64,000 nucleotides of DNA from Auricularia sp. M13 (taxonomy: Eukaryota; Basidiomycota; Agaricomycetes; Auriculariales; Auriculariaceae). A program made the translations under genes and the position numbers. Where the stretch lies: assembly GCA_037042915.1 (NCBI GenBank), contig CM073195.1, positions 62,001-126,000 of the forward strand, in the 5' to 3' direction. Below, in pieces: positions 55,875 to 64,000 of the stretch (positions are counted from its first letter, which is position 1; every line of letters begins with the position of its first letter). Under the pieces are notes generated by a model. The model was not told the DNA's origin. It did no database searches and saw nothing but the letters and a program-made list of their open reading frames with translations.

Positions 55875-57291
55875 GTCATGGCAGAGTGCTCGTCACTCAC
55901 CAAGACTGACACCCAAGAGAGGAGGTTGGCGCACTGTCTCCCCTTGGACTGAGACTTGGCCAGGGTTGCACACCTCAGGCTGTTTGTCACAGTGTGCTGC
56001 ATACAGGACCGACCAGGAGGTATAGTCGACCAGGAAGGGTACTCAGGAGGAGAAGGTCAAACACATAATAGACCAGATCCAACCTAGGGTACATCCGAGG
56101 GCAATCGCCGGTACATATAGTCCGATCAGAGGCCAACCGGATCCGAGTGCTCCAGACGACAGAGGAAGCCAACCATCACCAAAGGGAGGTCCGAAAGCAA
56201 TGGGGAAAGACATCGGGGAAGTGACCAAGGGTAATCTGGAGCCAGTGAAAGTAATGGGGGTCAAGGGAGTCAGGGAGGGTCGAGAAAGAGTGAAGCGTCG
56301 CGCCGAAGGCGCAGAACGACTCCGGACGAAGGGGATAAAGGATGTCCATGCCTATGGAGGGTATCGGGCGGGTATCCCAGACAGACCGAGGTGTCCTTGC
56401 ATGTATGCACGCACTGACACCGGGGGAGAAAGGGGGCCGACGCAATGGCGAGCGCAGCAGTGAGCGCAACACATCGGCAAGCAGTACAAGCGCACCACCC
56501 AACAATCGAGACTCCCAATGTGTCCAGACATCCTCCGGACCATGGACAGTACCGAGTGCGGACCGAGGAGAGTGTGGCAGCCGAGGTCCGAGGTACTGGA
56601 GCAGTCGAGCATCCATGGGACAGAGGGTGAAGGATGGACGTCAGCAAGATCGTTGCAGCTTTGCCTGGACTCCCCGCGCGGACCGGCAATGCAGGGCAAT
56701 GCCTAAGGTGTGATGTGCTGCATATCTGAAGGTGTAGGCCGTAATGTGACACCAAGGAGACGGACCGACAAGCGGCTACATGCTGGTTGAAAACCAACGC
56801 AGCAGTTGTAGAGATTGCTCCGTTCTTGGCAATCTGTCGTGCCTGCCCGCCGCGCGCTCCGGCACCACCTGATTCATGCACATCAGTGCTTATCCGGCCT
56901 GTATATAGTCGCCTTGCCCGCAACCTGATACCCTCGTGCGTTTGCCGGGGTCTTCTGCTACTTCTTCTCCGGACTGCGAGTCCGTCGTGCCGCTCGGATT
57001 CCAACAGCAGTGGTCGACGACAATGGCAATGGCGTGTTGCATCCAAGGACCGAGGTTGACAAGGGTCCAGACACCGAGAGAAGGTATCCAAGGTGCCAGC
57101 AGTCCGCAGAGGCATGCGGGACGGGTATATTGGTCAGACAGAGCGGGCAAAACGGCAAAAGAGATCCAACGGAAGCGACGTATGGGCGCAATCACCGCGC
57201 ACCGCAATTGTACCTCTTGTCTGTTCTTCCTTGTCCCTCTCTCCTCTCTTGGGCATCAGTCTCAGCAAGTGATGAGCACTCTGCCGTGACA
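55875..57291. mobile_element. Element or pair bounded by 52-bp inverted repeats
   Basis: The left end starts TGTCATGGCAGAGTGCTC at 55875. The reverse complement from 57291 starts TGTCACGGCAGAGTGCTC. Over about 52 bp roughly eight positions differ and all are transitions. This could be a non-autonomous DNA transposon of 1.4 kb or two LTR ends in opposite orientation, since TGTCACG is a common LTR start. No target duplication was found. The interior has only weak frames. Confidence 0.5.
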
Positions 57292-57390
57292 CTATCACCC
57301 CCTAGTTGGATAGAGGACAGCAAGTAGATCATATTGAGAGCTGACCAGCCCAGGATGCACCCCTGGCACATGGTCTGAGGCAGGGAGATA

Positions 57391-57509
57391 CAGTGGGGAA
57401 ACATGAGAATGCTGGTCCATAAATTGCATATACCACGTAATCTACTGCAGGGAGAACTATGGTGTTAATATGGGACTTGTAGCTCTCAAAGAGCTCTATC
57501 AGGTGATAT
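57391..57509. mobile_element. MITE copy broken by the second gypsy element
   Basis: Begins CAGTGGGGAAACATGAG after TA, as in the MITE at 3915. Homology stops at about 57509, exactly where the gypsy LTR appears to start. Confidence 0.65.
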
Positions 57510-58477
57510 TGACGAGCCGCATTCATGGCGGCATCGCGCGCACCGTCAAACTCGACTCGCGCACATCCTCGGAGACGCACAGCCACCGCCAATCCGTCGA
57601 TCCCACCGCCGCGCACTTGCATCCTCGACGCCGTGCGTCTGTCACACTCTGCCACGTCTGGGATACATTCCCAGACGACGCCTTCGCTATCTCCGGCCAG
57701 CAGTATGGTCTGATGGAGGTTCTAGGCCGTCACCACAGCCGCCTCCTATCAGGGTCCGCTGCTCCGTCTCTCGCTCGACTTCTCACTGCTACCTCTCCAT
57801 CCTCCCGCTCTTACCACGCCGTATTGCACACCATTCGACTCGCGCGACGTAGGATCGGCCAGATCTCGGGCCGCCCTGGAGGTAGAGAATGGGGATGAAC
57901 TCTCTCACCTGGCCTCGTCACTCTCCTCTCGTTACTGTTCCGTCTCGAAGCTCGTACCTGGTCAGTCAGCTTGCTATGTCAGCTATCTCCATGCGGGAGA
58001 CGCTGCGCTGCACGCTGCGGGAGCCCCGTTCTGGAGATATGCAGCCTCCAGCTCATGTTCCCATCCTCTGCCAGCTCATTCCTCAGTTACCCTAGTCATT
58101 TGAACTCTTGCATAGCCTCGTCTCTTTCGTGTATATAAGGTCTCTCAGAGGTTCAGGATGAGGGCAATCAAGCAGCTCAGTTCTCAGTTCGAGTTTGAGG
58201 TTCTCAGCAAGAATCTCAAGTTCTCCCTCATTTCCCTCACTCTCTCTGAGTCAGATTGGCGGCCAACCAACTCTGCACTCCCTTTCCCATCTCTCTCACT
58301 CGATTCTGACATTATCAAGGGGATTAAGTCTCTGTTACGGCGCTGCGGACTAGTACTCCTACGGTCCCTGACCACAGCTAGCTCCTCCTCCTCCTACGGA
58401 ACCTGCGCGTCATTGTGGTGACCACCGCAGGGACCTAGTAGGTAGGTCCGCACGCAATCAGCGCTCACAGCGAGCAT
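57510..58477 (+). repeat. 5' LTR of the second gypsy element (ends approximate)
   Basis: The left end is set by the MITE break followed by TGACGAGCC; the right end by a CA shortly before TGGCGCCCAAGTGGGA, a typical primer-binding start at 58484. A TATA box (GTATATAAGG, 58131-58140) sits inside. The 3' LTR is outside the window, so the ends are not confirmed. Confidence 0.6.
58131..58140 (+). promoter_or_regulatory. TATA box in the gypsy LTR
   Basis: GTATATAAGG lies about 350 bp before the primer-binding site, a usual place for the LTR promoter. Confidence 0.55.
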
Positions 58478-58483
58478 AGACTC

Positions 58484-58501
58484 TGGCGCCCAAGTGGGAT
58501 C
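58484..58501 (+). other. Primer-binding site
   Basis: TGGCGCCCAAGTGGGATC begins with TGG, the complement of a tRNA CCA end. It lies just after the inferred LTR. Confidence 0.65.
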
Positions 58502-58575
58502 CGAAAGCACCGCCGGCGAAAGGAACACGTACTTTATATTCTCGTGATACTTCAAATACAATCAAGCGTCCGCGA

Positions 58576-61275
58576 TTGTCGCAGGCCGCATCAACATCTA
58601 ACGAAGGAGCGTCAACCTCTGCGGCCGTTCCAGCGTCAGCCCCAAAGCCACCGTCGTCGCGAGCGCTTCCGTTTCGGCACGCGCCAACTCCAACCGAGCG
58701 CGCGCTTGCGAAACGTCGCGCAACCGTCTCACAGCCTCCCTCCCCGCGAGTCGCGCCTTCTGTACCACGTCCACGCTCCCGCTCGTCTTCTGAAGGATCT
58801 CAGCATCCAGCGCCAAACTCGCGCTCGCGTTCGCCGACACCTACCTGGAATTCGATCCGGAACCCCTCGCCGTCTCGTTCGCGCCGATCTAGTGGCCCAT
58901 CCGCGCCAGCTGACGCCGAACAACTTCCCGAGCAACCAATCGAGCCTTTAGCGCGACCTCTGCAAGCAGAACGAGCCCACTCACCGGTTCGGTCTATAGC
59001 GGACATCCTCGCTGCCGCTGCTGCCCGCCTCAGAAGAACCTCGCCTCCGTCGAGTCCTCCGTCGCCTCCGCCTCCATCTCAACCACCGCCTCAAGCGCCA
59101 CCTCAACCACAACCCAGAATGGCCGATCCAATCCCAATGCCAACGCCCGCGGAGCGCCGCGCCCCGAAGTTCGAGGGCGACGGTCGCACCCTCATCCAAT
59201 TCCTGCGCGATTACAAGCGCTGCGCCGACGCGGCCAAGTTAACCGATCAAGAAGCAATAGAACAGGTCGTGACTTACGTTTCGAAGGCAGTACGCGCGGA
59301 CATCGAGCAGTTTGACGAGTACGAAGATGCTGCGAAGACGACATGGGACAACTTCAAGAAGCGTTTGCTGAAAGACTATCCCAATGCCGTCGCGCCAAAA
59401 GAGTACACGAAAGATGAGTATGCGAAATTTGTCGAGGGATGCGCGACACGCACCGTCACAACCGAGGATCAGCTCGCCGAATTCACGCGCGAGTTTCGCC
59501 GCCACAGCAGCAAGCTCGTCAAGAATGGTCGCATTACGGCCGAGGACAGCCAGCGCGATTACTATCTCGTCCTGTCGCGCAATCTCGGACAGCGGCTCGA
59601 GTTGAAGCTGATGATGAAGGACAAAGACAAACGCACCGATCAGTTCACAATTGACGAGATCTTCGGCGAGTCGCAGACGATTATCAAGAACAATCGTCTG
59701 GACAAGGCGTCCATTGCGACGTCGCCTGCAACGCAGGCACAAGAGTCATCAGTCAAGAAAGAAGACGCAATGCTCGTGCTACTCACCCAAATCAAAGACG
59801 AGCTCGCCCGCCGCCAAGCTCCTCCCGTGCAGCAGAATCGATCTGGTGCGCAGGGTCAGTCCACTGGGGGTGCTGCGAATCCGGCGGCGACATACTCGAT
59901 GGAGGGCTGCTACTATGATGCTGGCGCGCATCCTATGCGCGACTGCCCCGCGCTGAAGGCAGACCTCGAGTCTGGGCGCTGCGTTCGGAATGACCGGGGC
60001 AAGATCGTCTACCCGAATGGGGAGATGATCAGAGGCGGCCCGGGAGTCAAGCTGAAGGATCGTATCGACGAGTTCCACAAGCAAAATCCCGACTTCTTGA
60101 AGAAAGCTGCGAAACCAGCTGCATCGGCGATGCTGGTTGAGATCGACGAGTCTTACTTCGACAAGGCGACTGTAAACGTGCCGCAATTTGAGACTGAGGA
60201 CGCCGAGAACGCATGGTATGCGGTCATGAGCCAGACGCTGACGGCGATCGATCAGCGCCGCGCCGGCCTTGACGGGGATGCGTACTCAGTTGTACAGGGC
60301 GAACGCAGGCAATACGGCCTCCGTAGCAAAGGTCCAGTACCTGGGAACCTAGGAAAAGTGAATCCAACCGCTAAAGATCAACCACCGCACCTCGAGAAGG
60401 GGATTGTCGACAAGATGCCACCGCGGGCAGCGACTCCGGCACCAGCACCGGCCGCAAAACCAGCCACTCGCCCGTCAGCCACTATCGAGGAAGTCCAAGA
60501 CCAGGACGCACCTGCTGCTGCGCCGATTCCGCGAGTTCCACTCCCGCATGTGCCTGCTGTTGCGACGCGCCCGCAGTTCAGACTGCAGTCCCAACTCGAA
60601 AATGACGGACTCACCAAAATCATCCACGACCGAATCCTTGAGTCCAAGGTTGTGATGACCGTCGAAGAGCTCCTTGCAATTAGCCCCAGCCTGCGCAAAT
60701 ACTGGAAGGAGCAGTCCGCAACAAAGCGGGTGACGGTGGGATTTACAGGCACCGGAGCGGAGATTGATCCGGCATCCGGTGCGGAGATTTTCCAGTACCG
60801 CGCCACTGGCAGTCTCTCTCCTTCGCGGGATCTAATCGCGGCCGAGCACGCGCTGCCACTGCGCTACTTGGACTGCGACATCGCGCAATACACGGTCGAG
60901 GGCGTCGTCGATAGCGGTGCCATGCTCGTCATTATCAGCCGCCAGCTCTGGGAAGATTTGGGCAAGCCGATTGACGTCTCGCGCCGTATGTCTCTGGAAG
61001 CCGCGAATAACACGACCGCGCGCACGCTTGGTCTCTGCGCAAATCTCGAGGTCAAGGTCGCCGGCCTGACCTTCTACCTGCAGGCGCACGTCGTCGAAGA
61101 CGCGCCGTTCTCGCTGCTACTCGGTCGGCCGTTCCTTTCGCTCGCACAGGCCTGTGAGGAGCATCGTGACGATGGCATGTCCATTATCACGCTCCATGAC
61201 CCCAACTCGAACCGCGCCGCTCGCATCCCAACTAAAACACGCTCGCGTCGCGCTGAGCAAGCCCAGGATTTTTGA
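58576..61275 (+). CDS. Gag and protease polyprotein of the second gypsy element
   Basis: An open frame of 899 codons ending TGA at 61273-61275. It has no ATG until 59119 (about codon 182), so the start is unresolved. The first 180 residues are rich in S, P and R with SRSRS-type runs. The gag core follows (about 190-390, RRAPKFEGDGRTLIQFLRDY). A knuckle-like site near 445 (CYYDAGAHPMRDC) lacks the second Cys of CX2CX4HX4C. An aspartic protease motif VDSGAM is near 777 and LLLGRPFL near 860. Gag assembles particles and the protease cleaves the polyprotein. The missing Cys could mean impaired RNA binding or a lineage variant. Confidence 0.8.
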   Translation: MSQAASTSNEGASTSAAVPASAPKPPSSRALPFRHAPTPTERALAKRRATVSQPPSPRVAPSVPRPRSRSSSEGSQHPAPNSRSRSPTPTWNSIRNPSPSRSRRSSGPSAPADAEQLPEQPIEPLARPLQAERAHSPVRSIADILAAAAARLRRTSPPSSPPSPPPPSQPPPQAPPQPQPRMADPIPMPTPAERRAPKFEGDGRTLIQFLRDYKRCADAAKLTDQEAIEQVVTYVSKAVRADIEQFDEYEDAAKTTWDNFKKRLLKDYPNAVAPKEYTKDEYAKFVEGCATRTVTTEDQLAEFTREFRRHSSKLVKNGRITAEDSQRDYYLVLSRNLGQRLELKLMMKDKDKRTDQFTIDEIFGESQTIIKNNRLDKASIATSPATQAQESSVKKEDAMLVLLTQIKDELARRQAPPVQQNRSGAQGQSTGGAANPAATYSMEGCYYDAGAHPMRDCPALKADLESGRCVRNDRGKIVYPNGEMIRGGPGVKLKDRIDEFHKQNPDFLKKAAKPAASAMLVEIDESYFDKATVNVPQFETEDAENAWYAVMSQTLTAIDQRRAGLDGDAYSVVQGERRQYGLRSKGPVPGNLGKVNPTAKDQPPHLEKGIVDKMPPRAATPAPAPAAKPATRPSATIEEVQDQDAPAAAPIPRVPLPHVPAVATRPQFRLQSQLENDGLTKIIHDRILESKVVMTVEELLAISPSLRKYWKEQSATKRVTVGFTGTGAEIDPASGAEIFQYRATGSLSPSRDLIAAEHALPLRYLDCDIAQYTVEGVVDSGAMLVIISRQLWEDLGKPIDVSRRMSLEAANNTTARTLGLCANLEVKVAGLTFYLQAHVVEDAPFSLLLGRPFLSLAQACEEHRDDGMSIITLHDPNSNRAARIPTKTRSRRAEQAQDF

Positions 61276-64000
61276 TTCGGGAAGGACGACTTGCTACGCA
61301 CGCTGCATACCCCGATACCGTGCCGTTTCGCCTTCCCGCTCAAAACCTCTCCGTTTCCGCTAGCCCCACATACCCACATGCCTCCCCCAACTTGTTCCAA
61401 TATACGCTTGCCGTCTGCCTCGGGTTCTCGGCCTGTCTCTGCTACTTTCTGCTGCCCGTTGAATATCATGCCCCGCTCCTACTCGTCTTCACTCTCTCCT
61501 CTCTACTCTATGCCACTCTCCCAGAATCTTACCATCGGACTCTGTCTCGAATCTCTTGCGCTTGTCTACTAAATAGTTTTACAGATCGTTACACCGCTAC
61601 GCAATCTATGACCGGCATCCCTCTGTACTCGTATCGCGCTACTTCGGCGGCAACTCTGCACGAAACTACGACCCGCAAACGAATCTCAACTGCCCCGGAT
61701 ATGTCTCGCGGTCCCTCTGCACCACGCTCTGCTCGCCACAGCCATGCCGCGCTGTCGCCTGTTTTCACCGGCCCATCCGCGCCCTCCCTCGATTCCTACG
61801 GCCCATCCGCGCCGCCGCTGTTCTCCTCCGGCTCATCTGCGCCTCCACTGTCTCCCTCTGGCTCATCTGCGCCAAATCACCTTATTCACGACTACGCGCG
61901 ATCACGGACTGGTTCTGCTGCACCTGTGTCCGCTCTGTTCTATGCTGTCTACTTCGGGCCACCGCAGGCTCGCCCACCGGACTGGCCGCACGTTCCGGAT
62001 CGTGAGAATGAAGTCGTCTCACCCATCGAGGGTGACGACTACTTGTTCTTCATACAGCCCGACGATGGTGTGACGGACGCGCACGCCGCGAGCGCGTACA
62101 CAGAGATTGCGATCGAGTATGCTGAGAACGGCGCTCGACGCGTCCCTCACGGTCCAAAGCCTGATAACGGCCGCCCGAAGAAAAAGTACAAGCCCGTTGC
62201 GAAGAAAGTGCGCCCGCTACAAGAACAACTGCCGCAGGAGTTTCGCATTGAGCGAAACCGCCCCGCGGACTGCATGGACTCTTTACCCGACCTGCCAGTG
62301 CTACCTCCGACGTGGGAGCCGACTACTGCGCATCTCACGCGCGAACGCATGGACGGATTCAACCTCGGGCGCGATGACTTTCTTTTGCCCGAGGAAATCA
62401 AGCTGTTTCAATTCCTCATTGACCATCACCAGGCAGTATTCGCCTGGACTGAGACGGAGCGCCGTCGGTTCAAGGAGTCTTATTTCCCTCCAATTCGATA
62501 TCCAGTCGTGCCACACGAACCGTGGGCGGACAGGAATATTCCGGTTCCTCACGCGGTGCGCACGCGCTTGATCGAGTTGCTAAAAGAGAAGATCTCAGCT
62601 GGTGTCTATGAACCATCCAACTCGGCTTACCGCTCGGGGTGGTTCTGCGTCGTCAAGAAAGACGGGACGTCGCTGCGCATTGTTCACGACTTACAACGTC
62701 TCAACAGCGTTACTATACGCGACGCTGGAACTCTCCCATCCCCGGACGACTTCTCAGAACGTTGCGCTGGTCGCGCTTGCATTGGAGCTCTCGACCAGTT
62801 CAGCTCTTACGACTTGCAGCTTGTACACCCGGACTCGCGCGACATTACGACCTTCCAGTCTGACGTGGGACCACTGCGCATTGTCTCACTGCCCCAAGGA
62901 TGGACCAACTCAGTCGCGATACAGCATGGAAACTTGGTCTTCATTCTAGCACCAGAGATGCCAGAGCATGTCGACGCGTTCGTCGACGATGTACACCCTC
63001 TCGGGCCGCGCTCCTTCTATGTCAACCCCGACGGCAGCTACGAGACAATCCCTGGCAACACTGGGATCCGCCGTTTCATCTGGGAATATGCTCACGTGCT
63101 GAACCGAGTGCTGCAGCGTCTCAACCATTCCGGAGCGTCGATCTCTGGAAAGAAGGCGGTGATTTGCGCGCCGTCTGTCACAGTGGTTGGATATGACGTC
63201 TCGTTCGCTGGTCGTCGACCAATGCAAGACCGCGTTCAGCGGGTTATTGACTGGCCCGCTTGCGAGTCTGTTAGCGACGTCCGCGCTTTCCTGGGGACCG
63301 CGGGCCTGGTTCGCATGTGGATTCGGAACTTCTCCTTGACCGCACGACCTTTGACGAATCTGGTGAAGAAGGACATTCCTTTTGATTTCAACGACGCCTG
63401 CCACGACGCGATGATCAGACTCAAAGAAGCTGTAGCCGCGGTACCATGTCTCAAACCGATCGATTACACCTGCGGTCGGGACGTCATCCTGGCTGTTGAT
63501 TCTTCCATCTACGGTGTTGGCTTTGTTCTCATGCAACTCGGCGAGAAGGGCGAGCGCTGCCCGTCCCGCTTTGGCAGTATAACGTGGAACGAGGTCGAAT
63601 CACGCTACTCTCAGCCCAAGATTGAGCTGTACGGTCTCTGGCGCGCTCTCCGGAACATGCGGCTTTACATCTTCGGACTACCAGTCCTTCTCGTGGAGGT
63701 TGATGCGAAATACATCAAGGGTATGTTAAATAACCCTGACACTCAGCCAAATGCGACCATAAATCGCTGGATCGCGGGCGTGCTGCTATTCAACATCAAG
63801 TTGGTGCACGTACCTGCCGATCGACATACGGCCGCCGATGGTCTCTCACGACGCAAACCTTCGCCGGACGACCCACAGGAGGATGACGATGCTGAAGAAT
63901 GGCTCGACTCTGCGCTCGGACTCTGGCTCTCCATCGCATTGCCACGCCCGCCGCGTTCGCTCCCTCCCGTCGGCTCCCTTGGACACCGAATAGAATACCG
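61257..64000 (+). CDS. Pol of the second gypsy element, cut by the window edge
   Basis: A continuous frame in the -1 register relative to gag, open from 61257 (the preceding TGA is at 61254) to the end of the window. The first 250 codons are of low conservation and include hydrophobic stretches (LAVCLGFSACLCYFLLPV) and SAP/GSSAP repeats. The RT follows (LRIVHDLQRLNSVTIRD; active site FVDD at 62979-62990), then RNase H (ILAVDSSIYGVGFVLMQL, KIELYGLWRALRNMRLYIFG, ADGLSRR). Integrase would lie beyond the edge. No internal stop was found. It is probably expressed by frameshifting at the end of gag or from an internal ATG. Confidence 0.85.
61267..61275 (+). other. Probable -1 frameshift site between gag and pol
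   Basis: GAT TTT TGA at the gag end includes T5 (61269-61273). A Phe tRNA could slip back one base just before the stop. The gag and pol frames overlap by only 19 nt (61257-61275), and this is the only homopolymer in that overlap. Confidence 0.5.

Noticed and set aside
56270-57115. 281-aa minus-strand frame inside the inverted-repeat element
   Set aside because: Arg/Cys/Ser-rich with no motif, overlapping several equally long frames.

Overview
The window looks like nuclear DNA of an agaricomycete (mushroom-forming basidiomycete). The signs are short introns of about 43-86 nt with GT..AG ends in nearly every gene, a KDZ-type transposase with cysteine-cluster modules, a TET/JBP-like and a JmjC-like dioxygenase gene, Ty3/gypsy elements and many non-autonomous repeats. 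No rRNA, CRISPR, bacterial-type operon or ordinary tRNA gene was seen. Almost everything is accessory: transposons, nested insertions, and genes of unknown function that look restricted to this fungal group. The only trace of core metabolism is a broken malic-enzyme relic.

Layout. 1-15 kb: a miniature LTR element (26-1415) sits in a repeat whose uninterrupted copy lies at 14542-15053. Between them are a long-TIR MITE (3915-4717), a 1.4-kb duplication (5332-6728 and 9694-11092), tandem repeats and small genes (3213-3828, 8007-8431, 12536-13740). 15-20 kb: a small gene and an intact eight-exon JmjC-like gene (16736-19754, minus). 20992-32589: a complete, very young Ty3/gypsy chromovirus on the minus strand with two identical 319-bp LTRs and a CAACT target duplication. 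It carries a second ORF after pol in the place where env would sit, and it splits a reading frame. 33-40 kb: diverged repeats, a three-exon gene (34258-34784), a 149-bp palindrome, the malic-enzyme relic and poorly resolved genes.

40-55 kb is the most interesting part: a large gene of unknown function (40598-44484, minus), a TET/JBP-like dioxygenase (46085-47664, plus), a divergent gene pair (47849-48934 minus, 49192-50849 plus) and a KDZ transposase (52386-55160, plus) cut off before its catalytic glutamate. Two arrays of hairpins (44.7-45.1 and 51.2-52.4 kb) share a constant six-base loop (TGACGC, or GCGTCA on the other strand) while their stems differ and covary. The hairpins closest to the large gene and to the KDZ gene all carry GCGTCA on the sense strand of that gene. 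The large gene and the dioxygenase gene each fit a full gene model except for one extra base; the KDZ gene has one frame change that is either an intron or a lost base.

55-64 kb: a tRNA-derived SINE-like insertion, MITE remnants, a pair of inverted repeats, and the 5' part of a second gypsy element (LTR, gag, protease, RT and RNase H) that runs off the right edge. Its gag and pol frames overlap by only 19 nt, around a T5 slip site.

Exon coordinates come from reading splice signals and checking phase by hand. Domain names come from motif recognition without any database search.
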